Made by a program: the position numbers and the translations under genes. A model generated the notes under the pieces. That model was given only the letters and a program-made list of their open reading frames with translations. It did not search any database and was not told where the DNA came from. Positions 9,434-18,456 of a DNA stretch of 64,000 nt are shown here, one piece after another. Each line of letters begins with the position of its first letter. Position 1 is the stretch's first letter. The DNA is from Desulfobacter sp. (GTDB lineage: Bacteria; Desulfobacterota; Desulfobacteria; Desulfobacterales; Desulfobacteraceae): positions 3,965,001 to 4,029,000 of the forward strand of contig CP054838.1 in NCBI GenBank assembly GCA_028768545.1. Reading direction: 5' to 3'.

Positions 9434-9766
9434 TCATAGCCCCTCATAGATATCGTCATTATACCCGATAAAAATCTTTGTCCCGGTTTTTACGGCAGGC
9501 GCCCTGAGGTTTCCGGACCGTCCCATGGCGGCCTTGAGAATCGCTTTTTTGGAATTTTGATCCGGTTCAAATGCCAGCACCTTTTTTCCCTTTCCAATAT
9601 AGACCTTTGGCCGGGTGCAGATCAATTTCCAGGCCTGGTCATAATTAATTTTTTCTTTTCTGGCATCAATGACCTGGTCAAGCTGAACATCATTTTGCTC
9701 AAAATACCGTTGAGCTTTTGTGCAGGAGACTCAGCCCTTTCTCATATAGGCCCATTCAATCGTCAT
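9434..9766 (-). CDS. ArsC/Spx-like thioredoxin-fold selenoprotein (in-frame UGA)
   Basis: ATG 9766, preceded by AAGGAA, opens a 110-residue frame with one in-frame TGA at codon 12 (9731-9733). Around it the protein reads MRKG-U-VSCTKAQRYFEQ, so the UGA takes the place of the first cysteine of a CxxC redox motif (UxxC, with Cys15). The rest, including VIDARKEKINYDQAW and a C-terminal GNLRAPAVKTGTKIFIGYND, follows the ArsC/Spx/YffB fold, and the length fits that family. A stem-loop with GG in the loop begins 15 bases after the UGA, as expected for a bacterial SECIS. Standard annotation would report only a 63-residue C-terminal piece. Likely a cytoplasmic thiol-selenol reductase; the substrate is unknown. 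Confidence 0.75.
9697..9715 (-). promoter_or_regulatory. SECIS-like hairpin for UGA recoding
   Basis: On the minus strand, six perfect base pairs (GCTCAA with TTGAGC) close a seven-base loop CGGTATT. It starts 15 bases after the TGA at 9731-9733. The spacing and the GGU in the loop resemble the E. coli fdhF SECIS, where the apical loop is also GGU-based. Function is inferred. Confidence 0.6.
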
Positions 9767-9951
9767 AGGGTTTTCCTTTTTTATCATATTGTTTTTTTAA
9801 AACCTGTGAATCAAAAAACTATACCCGCACCCCAAGGTTTGATTCAAGAGAAAAGATATTCAAACAGGGGTAAGCATGCAAACAAACCCAGCCGGCACGG
9901 GATATCCATACAAATGAAATACTCGAACACTATTCATTCTCTTTGCCGGCA

Positions 9952-10842
9952 TTATTTTTCATTAACCCCTTTGCCGGTTGTCCAGAATTTGACTTGAATT
10001 TCATTTAAAAGGGTAAATCCTAAAATCATTATCCCGCCCATGATCTGGAACAGGTTCATTGATTCGTTTAAAATCATCACAGAGATCAAAATCGCCACAA
10101 GGGGATCAATATAGCTGAAAATGGCGGCTTCCTGCCCTGTCAAATCCTTGAGAGATGAAAAATACAGGCAATAGGTGATGCCGGTGTGCACAAGGCCCAG
10201 AACGAAAAGATTGGCAAAGCCCCAGGCGTTCAGGTTGCCCAGGCTGATACCTGTTGTGAAAAAAAGATAGGGCATGAGAATCGTAATGGCGGCAAAAAAC
10301 TGGATCAGGGTCCTGTCGATTCCGGTCACAGACTTTATATATTTGTTGAGAATGATCACCCCGGCATAGAACACGGCCGCGCAGAGGCCGAACCCGATCC
10401 CGGCCAAATGTCCGGAGTTCATACCGGCACCGGAGACCCCGATGACCATGACAAGCCCTGCACTTGCCATGAAAAAACAGATCACCTGTTTCAGACTTAA
10501 TGTTTCCTTGAACAATAAAGGAGAGGAGACCATGACAATCACAGGGGCAAAATAATAGCTCAGGGTTGCAATGGAGACAGAAGTATGGATATAGGCCTTA
10601 AAGAGAAAAATCCAATTAAAGGCCATGGCAGCACCGGAAACAAAAAGAATGGGGATCTCTTTTCGTATTGAAGCAGGAAAAATGGCCTCTTTGACAGCAA
10701 GCTTGTAAATGATGATGGATACCGCAGCAATCAACGCCCTGAACAGAGCAATTTCTCCGGCAGTCAAATCAATATTTTTCACAAAAAGGGCAAGGGTGCC
10801 AAAAACGGTCATGGAAAAAATGATTTTCAGCTTGGCACCCAT
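9952..10842 (-). CDS. EamA/DMT-family transporter
   Basis: A 296-residue membrane protein with about ten hydrophobic segments in two repeats of five, the EamA architecture (first repeat from IIFSMTVFGTLALFVKNI, second from LAGIGFGLCAAVFYAGVI). It has the typical FREFL-like LFRALIAAV early motif and the SYIDPLVAILISV motif near the end of repeat two. It is an inner-membrane exporter or permease for small metabolites; the substrate cannot be predicted. AAAGGGAG lies 8-9 bases before the ATG. Nothing identifiable lies between it and the selenoprotein gene (9767-9951). Confidence 0.85.
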   Translation of the reverse strand: MGAKLKIIFSMTVFGTLALFVKNIDLTAGEIALFRALIAAVSIIIYKLAVKEAIFPASIRKEIPILFVSGAAMAFNWIFLFKAYIHTSVSIATLSYYFAPVIVMVSSPLLFKETLSLKQVICFFMASAGLVMVIGVSGAGMNSGHLAGIGFGLCAAVFYAGVIILNKYIKSVTGIDRTLIQFFAAITILMPYLFFTTGISLGNLNAWGFANLFVLGLVHTGITYCLYFSSLKDLTGQEAAIFSYIDPLVAILISVMILNESMNLFQIMGGIMILGFTLLNEIQVKFWTTGKGVNEK

Positions 10843-10934
10843 GTCAATGTCTCCCTTTAATATGTAAATTTAAAGGTCTGTCCCCAACCAAAGGAGAACT
10901 ACCCGGGTCCATAACTCTTTGATCCAGGTTAATA

Positions 10935-11245
10935 TCATACTATAAATCGGGCCAACCATGGATAAAGTGTTTGCACGGGTTTGTCAATTATTTCTCCTTT
11001 TCCCTGACCCACCATACAATACCATCTTCTTTGTTGCCTTGGGTTGCACCTCACTGCGGAGTACAACTTATACACCTCATTCGTCGCTTGTTTGGCACCG
11101 CAACATGGTACCGCCTGGTGGCCCAAAAAGCACGAAACATCCCCATATTTAAGCAAATATAAAATTAGGCGGTGAATTTGGGCAGGTTCAAGGCCAAAGC
11201 GCTTTGCATTGGACACATCCGGTTGTCCGGCCTTTGGCCAAATTC
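10935..11245. other. Unassigned stretch upstream of the LolA-like operon
   Basis: Between the DMT gene and the next operon (10843-11414) there is no recognised gene. Both strands carry overlapping open frames of 60-93 codons (10935-11216 on minus, 10958-11162 on plus) without ribosome binding sites or family signatures. At 11174-11245 an interrupted palindrome has outer arms GAATTTGG/CCAAATTC and an inner GGACA/TGTCC. A TTGACA on the minus strand at 10982-10987 could drive the DMT gene. This may be a structured RNA or a remnant repeat. Confidence 0.3.
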
Positions 11246-11254
11246 AAAGACTGC

Positions 11255-11283
11255 TTGACAAATGCCGCATATTTTCTTTATCT
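11255..11283 (+). promoter_or_regulatory. Possible promoter of the LolA-like/ABC operon
   Basis: TTGACA at 11255-11260 with 17 bases to a weak -10 TTATCT (or TATCTC with 18). It is the best candidate in the gap before 11415 and leaves a leader of about 125 bases. Confidence 0.35.
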
Positions 11284-11414
11284 CATGTACAAGCCCTTGA
11301 GCTTTTCAGCCTGTCTGAAACGGGTTAAAAAACCCGGGGAATGAGATATTTTTTTCAAGGCAGCAATTCAAGGCAACAAAAGCGTGGGGATACCCATCCC
11401 CGCAAAAGGAGACC

Positions 11415-12176
11415 ATGAAAAAAATTTTAGGGGTCATCTGGGTCATCATCCTGGTCTTTTCTTCCCCGGTCCCGGCAGAAGAAACAGATGCAAAAGCCCT
11501 TATTGCCAGGGCCTGGGATCATATGCGGGGAACCACCTCGGTCTCTGTGGTACATATGACCGTTCACAGAAGTGACTGGGAAAGAAAATCCACGATCAAG
11601 GCCTGGACAAAGGGGCGAAAAAATTCCATTTTCCAGATCCTGGCCCCGAAAAAAGACAAGGGCAACGGCACCTTAAAGCTCGGGCCGGACATGTGGACCT
11701 TCAACCCCAAGATCAACCGGATAATCAAAATCCCGCCGTCCATGATGTCCCAGTCCTGGATGGGGTCGGATTTTTCCAACAATGACCTGTCCAAGGCAGA
11801 TTCCATTCTCAACGATTATACCCACAAGATTGTTGAAACGAACAAAGTCCTGGCCATGACTGTATACACCATCAAGGCCCTTCCCAAACCACAGGCCCCG
11901 GTAATCTGGGGAATGCAGACGCTCAAAATCCGGAAAGACGGCATTCTTCTGGAACAATCCTTCCATGATGAAGATATGGCACCGGTAAAAATCATGACCA
12001 CGGATAAAATTGCCGATATCGGAGGCAGGCCCTTTCCTGCCCAATGGACCATGAGGTCCGTGGATGCCGAATCAAAAGAAGACTACACCCTTTTAGAGTA
12101 TGAAGATCTCAAGTTTGACATCCCCCTTAAAAAAAATCTATTCACCATTAATGCCCTGAAGCATCCTTTGAGGTAA
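11415..12176 (+). CDS. LolA-like periplasmic lipoprotein/lipid-carrier protein
   Basis: A 253-residue secreted protein: signal peptide in residues 1-21 (KKILGVIWVIILVFSSPVPA), then a LolA-like beta-barrel fold (outer membrane lipoprotein-sorting protein, PF17131-like) with VVHMTVHRSDWERKSTIKAW, DMWTFNPKINRIIKIPPSMM and a C-terminal YTLLEYEDLKFDIPL. AAGGAG precedes the ATG. It is the first gene of an operon with two FtsX-type permeases, an ATPase and an outer-membrane barrel, so it likely carries lipoproteins or another lipid cargo across the periplasm. Family name is by pattern; cargo is unknown. Confidence 0.8.
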   Translation: MKKILGVIWVIILVFSSPVPAEETDAKALIARAWDHMRGTTSVSVVHMTVHRSDWERKSTIKAWTKGRKNSIFQILAPKKDKGNGTLKLGPDMWTFNPKINRIIKIPPSMMSQSWMGSDFSNNDLSKADSILNDYTHKIVETNKVLAMTVYTIKALPKPQAPVIWGMQTLKIRKDGILLEQSFHDEDMAPVKIMTTDKIADIGGRPFPAQWTMRSVDAESKEDYTLLEYEDLKFDIPLKKNLFTINALKHPLR

Positions 12177-12178
12177 CC

Positions 12179-13411
12179 ATGGAAATCCTCATGGCATGGC
12201 GAAATATCTGGCGGAATCCCAGACGGACCCTTCTCACGGTCATGGCCATTGCCTTTGCCTCTCTTTTGCTGGTCTTTATGCTCTCCTTACAGGTTGGGAT
12301 GTACGAGGTCATGATCAATGCAGGGGTGAAAACCCATACCGGCCATATCCAGGTCACAGCAGCAGACTATAACAAGGATCCCAAAATCAGAAAAACAGTG
12401 GCAGATCCCAAGGCCGTGGCCAAAATCATGGACAATACAGACCATGTCAGCGCCTATACCCTCCGGGCCAACGGGTTTGCCCTGCTCTCCTCCAGCCACA
12501 GGACCTACGGCGGCATGGTCACCGGAATTGACCCCGGCAAAGAGCCTGAGATTTTTTCAACCGCCGCAACCATCCGCCAGGGCAAATATCTTTCTCCCCA
12601 AGACAGGGATATGGCTGTTGTGGGAACGCTTCTGGCCAAAAACCTGAAAATCGGCGTGAATGATGAAATCGTGATTCTGGGGTCTGCCCTGGACGGGTCC
12701 ATTGCAGCGGCCGTCCTCAGGGTCAAAGGGACCTTTTCTTCGGGCATGGACACCTATGACCGGTCCGCCATCCAGATTCCTTTGGCCTATTTTCAGGACA
12801 TATTTGCCATGGCAGGTCAGGTCCACCAAGTGGTTGCGGTCTGCGATTCCCTCTGGTCCGTGGGAAAGGTTAAAAAAACCATATCAGACCAGCTGCCCTT
12901 TTCAGGATCCAGGCAGGATCTTATCTGCCAGACCTGGGATGAAATCATGCCCGGACTGATCCAGTCCATCCAGATGGACCTTGGCGGGGGCATCATATTT
13001 TACTCGATTTTAATCGTGGTGGTGGCCTTTTCCATCATGAATACCTTTCTCATGTCCGTGTTTGAGCGGACCCAGGAATTCGGGACCCTCCTGGCCATCG
13101 GGGCCAGGCCGGGACGGTTGACCAAAATGCTTTTGATTGAATCCGGATTTTTAACCCTCTGGGGAATCCTGCTCGGGATTGCAGCAGGCGCAAGCCTGAC
13201 CCTCTGGGCCGAGAGCCATGGAATCTCTTTTGGACAGGCCCAGGACATGCTCAGGCAATACGGGATTCCAAGCCTGATCCGGCCCAAGCTGAGCCTTGGC
13301 ACTGCCCTTGCGGGTCCTTTTGTTGTCTTTATCATCACCATGCTCACCGCGGTTTACCCGGCAATAAAGGTGCATAAACTCAACCCGGTTGAGGCCATGC
13401 ACTCAGCCTAA
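12179..13411 (+). CDS. FtsX/LolE-type ABC transporter permease 1
   Basis: A 410-residue permease with the MacB/LolC layout: one N-terminal membrane segment (about residues 20-42), a large periplasmic domain of roughly 220 residues, then three membrane segments in the last 140 residues. It carries WRNIWRNPRRTLLTVMAIAF at the start and the FtsX-domain signature ERTQEFGTLLAIGARPGRL. It begins two bases after the LolA-like gene and ends nine bases before the second permease. It probably forms a heterodimer with that permease, powered by the ATPase at 14661. Confidence 0.87.
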   Translation: MEILMAWRNIWRNPRRTLLTVMAIAFASLLLVFMLSLQVGMYEVMINAGVKTHTGHIQVTAADYNKDPKIRKTVADPKAVAKIMDNTDHVSAYTLRANGFALLSSSHRTYGGMVTGIDPGKEPEIFSTAATIRQGKYLSPQDRDMAVVGTLLAKNLKIGVNDEIVILGSALDGSIAAAVLRVKGTFSSGMDTYDRSAIQIPLAYFQDIFAMAGQVHQVVAVCDSLWSVGKVKKTISDQLPFSGSRQDLICQTWDEIMPGLIQSIQMDLGGGIIFYSILIVVVAFSIMNTFLMSVFERTQEFGTLLAIGARPGRLTKMLLIESGFLTLWGILLGIAAGASLTLWAESHGISFGQAQDMLRQYGIPSLIRPKLSLGTALAGPFVVFIITMLTAVYPAIKVHKLNPVEAMHSA

Positions 13412-13420
13412 GGAGGCCCC

Positions 13421-14638
13421 ATGCATCTGCTATTGTCATGGAGAAATATCTGGCGCAACCCCAAACGGACCTTGATCATCCTTTTGGCCGTCATCATCGG
13501 CGCCTGGTCCATGCTGGCATTTTCCGCGCTTTCCAGGGGAATCATGGCCTCTGTCCTGTCCAACGCCCTGAACACGCTTACCGGCCATATTCAGGTCCAG
13601 GCCGAAAAATACAGGGATGATCCTGTGGTAGAAAACAGAATCAACACCCCGGGGCCGTTAAAAAATATCCTGGACAATCATCTGCCCAAAGGGTCGGTTT
13701 GGGGATTTCGCATCCAGGTGGGAGGGGTGGCCTCCAATGCAAGAAACGCCCAGAGCATTACCATTGTTGGCATTGAACCCCAAAAAGAGGCAAGCCTTTC
13801 TTTTTATGCAGATATGATGACCCAGGGGGATATTTTAACCCCCGGGGATGACAAAGAAATTATTGTGGGAAAAGCCCTGGCTGACACCTTTGAAACAAAA
13901 CTGGGCAGAAAAATTTTGCTCATGAGCCAGGGAGCAGACCAGGAAACGGCATCACGGGCCTTTAGAATCAAAGGAATCTTCAAGGCAGAATTGGAGGCCA
14001 CGGAAAAACAATTTGTCTTTATCTCCCTTTCCGCTGCCCAAAAAATGCTCAAGATGAACACGGCCGTGACCAACGCCGCTGTCAAACTTCCGGATCTGGA
14101 ACTTGTCGGGCCTGTTGCCCAGACCCTGTCAGATCAACTTCCCCGGGATATGTCGGTGCTGACCTGGCAACAATTGCTGCCCCTGGTCAAGGGATATATC
14201 TCCATGTTTGATTCGTTCATGCTGCTCTGGTATGTGGTGGGATTTTTGGCCATGGCATTCGGCCTGGTCAACACCATGCTCATGGCGGTTCTGGAACGGA
14301 CCCGGGAATTCGGACTGCTCAAGGCCCTGGGCATGAAACCTGCGCGCATTATCATCAATGTACTTTTGGAATGTCTCTTTCTTCTGATCATGGGCCTTTT
14401 GGCGGGTAATCTTCTCGGGGCAGCCACAGTCTCGGCCCTGTCAGGGGGGATTGATCTGTCCTTTCTGGCCCAGGGCTCTGAATTTTTCGGCATGGGCAAC
14501 AGGGTCTTTCCCTTTCTCATTGCCCGGGATATAATTTCAGTTAATCTGGTCATCCTTGTGCTGGGGCTTTTGGTTTGCCTCTACCCGGCGGTCAAGGCAG
14601 GCTGCATCACTCCAAAGGATGCCATGGCCAAAGCTTAA
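13421..14638 (+). CDS. FtsX/LolE-type ABC transporter permease 2
   Basis: A 405-residue paralogue of the preceding permease: WRNIWRNPKRTLIILLAVII at the start, periplasmic domain, and ERTREFGLLKALGMKPARI before the last membrane helices. Both share the TGHIQV stretch after the first helix, pointing to an old duplication. AAGGAGG lies just before its ATG. Two unlike permeases with one ATPase match the LolCDE arrangement (and the spirochaete Lol-like clusters) rather than the homodimeric MacB. Confidence 0.87.
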   Translation: MHLLLSWRNIWRNPKRTLIILLAVIIGAWSMLAFSALSRGIMASVLSNALNTLTGHIQVQAEKYRDDPVVENRINTPGPLKNILDNHLPKGSVWGFRIQVGGVASNARNAQSITIVGIEPQKEASLSFYADMMTQGDILTPGDDKEIIVGKALADTFETKLGRKILLMSQGADQETASRAFRIKGIFKAELEATEKQFVFISLSAAQKMLKMNTAVTNAAVKLPDLELVGPVAQTLSDQLPRDMSVLTWQQLLPLVKGYISMFDSFMLLWYVVGFLAMAFGLVNTMLMAVLERTREFGLLKALGMKPARIIINVLLECLFLLIMGLLAGNLLGAATVSALSGGIDLSFLAQGSEFFGMGNRVFPFLIARDIISVNLVILVLGLLVCLYPAVKAGCITPKDAMAKA

Positions 14639-14660
14639 AACCATTCAATAGGAAATGCAA

Positions 14661-15338
14661 ATGAATATTGTTCAGGCCATTGATATCACCAAAACCTATA
14701 AACAGGGAAAATTGTTCGTCCATGCCCTGGCAGGGGTTTCCATAAACATTGCCAAAGGAGAGTTTGCCGCCCTGGCAGGTCCTTCAGGGTCCGGCAAAAC
14801 CACCTTGCTCAATCTCATGGGAGGGCTTGACTCTCCCAGCTCCGGGCAAATGATTCTGGACGATGAAGATATCACAGCCCTTTCCCAGTCACGGCTGGCC
14901 CAGATGCGGTTGAAAAAAATCGGGTTTGTGTTCCAGTCCTATAATATCATTCCGGTATTGTCTGCCCTGGAAAATGTGGAATATGTCATGCTCATGCAGG
15001 GGGTGCCCGTAAAAGAAAGAAAGGAAAGGGCAGGGGCCATCCTGGATGAGGTGGGTCTTGTGAACATGCACGACAGAAGGCCTTCGGAACTTTCAGGGGG
15101 CCAGCAGCAGCGGGTGGCCGTTGCAAGGGCCCTGGTTTCCCGCCCTTGCCTTGTACTGGCAGACGAACCCACGGCCAACCTGGATTCAAAAACAGGCAGA
15201 GGCCTTTTAGAGATGATGCTGGAAATGAACCAGAAACATAACGCCACCTTTATCTTTTCCACCCATGATCAGATGGTCATGGACTATGCCGGAACCATCA
15301 TCCGCCTCAAAGACGGACAAGTGGTTCAGTCAGACTGA
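14661..15338 (+). CDS. LolD-type ABC transporter ATPase
   Basis: A 225-residue nucleotide-binding protein. Walker A is [18 protein letters not shown], the Q-loop is [19 protein letters not shown], the signature is [16 protein letters not shown], Walker B is [13 protein letters not shown] and the H-loop is FSTHDQ. This is the LolD/MacB/FtsE group. ATG 14661 is chosen over the one at 14655 because AGGAA sits at a suitable distance from it. It provides energy for the two permeases upstream; the operon continues into the barrel gene three bases after its stop. Confidence 0.9.
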   Translation: MNIVQAIDITKTYKQGKLFVHALAGVSINIAKGEFAALAGPSGSGKTTLLNLMGGLDSPSSGQMILDDEDITALSQSRLAQMRLKKIGFVFQSYNIIPVLSALENVEYVMLMQGVPVKERKERAGAILDEVGLVNMHDRRPSELSGGQQQRVAVARALVSRPCLVLADEPTANLDSKTGRGLLEMMLEMNQKHNATFIFSTHDQMVMDYAGTIIRLKDGQVVQSD

Positions 15339-15341
15339 CCC

Positions 15342-16637
15342 ATGACAAAGATGAGACAATTTCTTGCCCTTTATACTCTTTTATCAACCATTTGCATTTT
15401 TTATCCCAGCCTGGAAGCAAAGGCTGTGGATATTGAGTGGGACGGCCATGTCAAACTCTATACCCAGGCCGTATTCCCAAGATCCGGCACCGTATATGCC
15501 CCCCTTGGGCTGGCCCCTAATTTTGACGGGGCTGCTGAATTCAGGCTCAACAACCAAAGTTTTTTCACAGAGACCCTTTACACAGAAATCCACTATGAGG
15601 CCATGGCCGGCGGGGGCGGTTCCCGCAAAGACAGCCAAGATCTTGCTGCCCTTTATCCAAATCTTTTTTTCAAAGGGCTTTGGGAACCGCCCAATGATGA
15701 TTCAAGATTCTTTGATCTGACCGCTGTTGTCCATGAGGGCCGGTCCGGTTTTTCATACCACCGCCTGGACCGGGCCTTGGTCTCTTTTTCCCCGGCCTGG
15801 GGAGAATTTAAAATCGGGCGTCAGGCCCTGACCTGGGGACATGGATTCACCTTTAACCCCATGGATCTGTTCAACCCCTTTGCCCCCACAGACCTTGAAC
15901 GGGAGTATAAAACCGGAGATGACATGGCCCTGGTCCGGTTCCCGGTTGGCCAAACAGATGTTGAACTGGTCTATGTGGCCCGCAAAGACCCCGATACCGG
16001 CAAAACCGGGGCCGCTGAAAATTCGTTTGGGGCCAAACTCCATTTTTTCACAAACACGATTGAAATGGATATTGTGGTCACCCGACATTATGAGGATTAT
16101 GTGGCCGGGGTCGGGGCCGCAGGAAACCTGGGAGGCGCGGCCTATCGATGGGATGTTACCGCCACCTTTTTAAAAGAAAACAGCCGGGGCAAATCTGCCT
16201 ATATTTCCGGTGTGGCCAATTTAGACTATTCATGGGTATGGCTTGACAAAAACTGGTACGGGTATGTGGAGCTTTATTATAACGGACTTTCCAACAATAA
16301 TTATCAGGATGTTTTTACAGATTCTGCCATTTTTAAACGCGTGGCAAGAGGAGAGCTGTTTGCACTGGGCCGAATATATGCGAGCGCTTCGGTCAACCTT
16401 GAAATCCATCCCTTGGTCAATCTGTATCTGACCCCGATTCTCAACCTTTACGACGGCTCCGGGATCCTGCTGCCCAGAATCGTCTATGACTGGGCAGACA
16501 ATATCTGCCTCAGCGTTTCCGGGGCCTTGAACTTTGGAAAAACCAGTACAGAATACGGGGGGTATGAAATCCCGAACACCGTGTTTACCACCCAACCCAG
16601 TGACAGCATTGCCGCCTGGGTCACCTGGTATTTTTAA
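15342..16637 (+). CDS. Outer-membrane beta-barrel protein of the Lol-like operon
   Basis: A 431-residue protein with a signal peptide (residues 1-28, cut near SLEAKA) followed by alternating amphipathic strands and a C-terminal aromatic WVTWYF, the BAM-recognition signature of outer-membrane barrels. The segment FKIGRQALTWGHGFTFNPMD recalls DUF1302/porin-like proteins. It follows the ATPase directly and is probably last in the operon. It could be the outer-membrane receiver or exporter of whatever the LolA-like carrier transports; this role is inferred from position only. Confidence 0.75.
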   Translation: MTKMRQFLALYTLLSTICIFYPSLEAKAVDIEWDGHVKLYTQAVFPRSGTVYAPLGLAPNFDGAAEFRLNNQSFFTETLYTEIHYEAMAGGGGSRKDSQDLAALYPNLFFKGLWEPPNDDSRFFDLTAVVHEGRSGFSYHRLDRALVSFSPAWGEFKIGRQALTWGHGFTFNPMDLFNPFAPTDLEREYKTGDDMALVRFPVGQTDVELVYVARKDPDTGKTGAAENSFGAKLHFFTNTIEMDIVVTRHYEDYVAGVGAAGNLGGAAYRWDVTATFLKENSRGKSAYISGVANLDYSWVWLDKNWYGYVELYYNGLSNNNYQDVFTDSAIFKRVARGELFALGRIYASASVNLEIHPLVNLYLTPILNLYDGSGILLPRIVYDWADNICLSVSGALNFGKTSTEYGGYEIPNTVFTTQPSDSIAAWVTWYF

Positions 16638-16672
16638 TCCCTTTGCCCCTGAATTATCATTGGAATGCCCTC

Positions 16673-16710
16673 CAGGTTCTATATATCTAAATTAATCAAG
16701 ATAGAACCTG
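16673..16710. repeat. Ten-bp inverted repeat after the barrel gene
   Basis: CAGGTTCTAT at 16673-16682 pairs perfectly with ATAGAACCTG at 16701-16710 across an AT-rich 18-base loop. There is no T-run, so it is not a classic terminator. It could end the five-gene operon by another route or be a protein site. Confidence 0.45.
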
Positions 16711-16821
16711 CCAAACATGATAGAATCCTAAACAGCAAATCATGTACACCGGCCGGACAAATCCGGACAATACACGGAATATTTAATGCTGAAAAAATAA
16801 AAAAGGTAACCATGAAATACT

Positions 16822-17049
16822 ATGAAAAAAACAAGGTACAGACCCTTGCTGGCCCATATCAACCATATTCCGGTAATCGGGCTGCCCGGATGTATGATGT
16901 ACTACAGGGCAGCCATCTTTGATCTGGTGGTGCCCCGCATCCTTGCAGGAGAACGGGTTAAAAAATCAGATATTGTCGGCATGGGCCATGGGGGATTTTG
17001 CTCCACTTGTACGGAATGCAGATATCCTGACTGTAATTTCGGCAATTAG
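16822..17049 (+). pseudogene. C-terminal fragment of a MoeA-like molybdopterin-binding protein
   Basis: The 75 codons read IPVIGLPGCMMYYRAAIFDL, then VVPRILAGERVKKSDIVGMG and a cysteine-rich end FCSTCTECRYPDCNFGN. This is the C-terminus of the roughly 340-residue molybdopterin-binding proteins found next to xdhC in anaerobes; the other 260 residues are missing and a stop lies just upstream at 16813. The fragment may still be translated from ATG 16822 but cannot fold as the full enzyme. xdhC follows nine bases later, matching the usual gene pair. Confidence 0.65.
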
Positions 17050-17057
17050 GGGGAACC

Positions 17058-18126
17058 ATGACATCCTTGATCAAAACAGCATTAACTCATTTAAAAGAGG
17101 CCACCCCCTTTTCCATTGCCACCATTATCAGCCACCAGGGATCTACTCCCAGAACCTCGGGCAGTAAAATGCTGGTGCTAAATGCCCATTTTATATCCGG
17201 CACCATTGGGGGCGGCCTGGTAGAGGCCCGGGTTATTGAGGCCTGTGTTGGCCTCATGAACAGGGAAACATCCAAAAACCAATCCCAAATACTGGACTTC
17301 ACCCTGGACCAGGAAATCAAACAGGGCATGGACATGGCCTGCGGCGGAAGCCTCACCGTCTGGATCCAGACCTTTATGCCTTTGTTTTCCGATTTTTTGA
17401 TTCCCATCTATGAGAGGCTGGCAGATCTGGAACCCCGGGGTCAAAAAGGGCTGGTTATTACCAGGCGGCAGGCAAAAGGATCAGCAGACATTTGTTTGTT
17501 CTTTGACAAGGACAAATTTTTAGGTCCGCCCATACTTCCCAAAGCCCTGATTGAGGCGGCACTGGACAATCAATTTTCAGGGACCGGCCCTTTTCGAAGG
17601 GTGTACGGCCTTGAAGAGTTTATCATTGAACCCCTAGCCCCCAAGGACAAACTCTTTATTTTCGGAGCCGGCCATGTGGGATTGCAACTGGGAAAAATGG
17701 CCCATCTTACGGAATTTTCCTGCGTTGTCATTGACGACCGGGCAGAATTTGCCAATGCCCAGCGATTTCCCCATGCCGATGAGGTCCATGTGGTTGAACA
17801 ATTTTCCCAATCCTTTGAAACGCTCAACATTGATTCAAACGCCTATATTGTTATCCTCACCCGGGGACACCTCCATGACCAGGTTGTGCTTGAACAGGCC
17901 TTAACCACCTCTGCCTCTTATATCGGCATGATCGGCAGCAAAAAAAAAACGGGAACAGATCTATGCCAATCTCATGAAAAAAGGCATAAAAAAAGAACGT
18001 TTAAACCAGGTCTATTCTCCCATCGGCCTGAGACTTCCCGGGGAAACACCTGCTGAAATTGCCGTGAGCATCATAGGCGAACTGATCACGGTCCCCCTGT
18101 GTCAGCATAGATGTCGCCTCAACTGA
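17058..18126 (+). pseudogene. xdhC: XdhC/CoxI-family molybdenum cofactor insertion protein, frameshifted and 3'-cut by IS3
   Basis: The N-terminal XdhC_CoxI domain (IISHQGSTPRTSGSKMLVL, GTIGGGLVEARVIEA, CGGSLTVWIQTF) and the Rossmann part (LFIFGAGHVGLQLGKMAHL) are intact. At 17940-17949 a run of ten A puts the frame off by one: the given frame ends at 18056, but dropping one A restores REQIYANLMKKGIKKERLNQ and then GLRLPGETPAEIAVSIIGEL to a stop at 18126. The last codons lie inside the IS3 element that starts near 18112, so a few C-terminal residues are replaced. The family matures xanthine dehydrogenase-type enzymes; none is in the window. Confidence 0.8.
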
Positions 18127-18456
18127 AATTTTTTTGGGGCATTAAGGCGACGAACATGGGATATTCTATCCAGGTAAAAGAAGCTGTGTTACAAAAGGTT
18201 CTACAAGGAAACAAACCTCACCATGAAATAGCAATGGAATATGGGATTGGCCGCTCAACAATCGGCAAATGGCTGAGGCAATATAAAGATAATGGTGGTA
18301 TCAATTTGACATCAAAAGAAAAACGACCAAGAGACTGGACTTCTGAAGAACGTATAACCGCTTTAATAACAACCGGTTCTATGTCTGCGGAAGAATGCGC
18401 CTCCTGGTGCCGTAAAAAAGGCATTTTCCCTCATCACCTGGAACAGTGGAAAAAAG

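Noticed and set aside
13804-14553. Long open frames antisense to the ABC permease genes
   Set aside because: They mirror the codon bias of the real genes, have no start signals and no family features.
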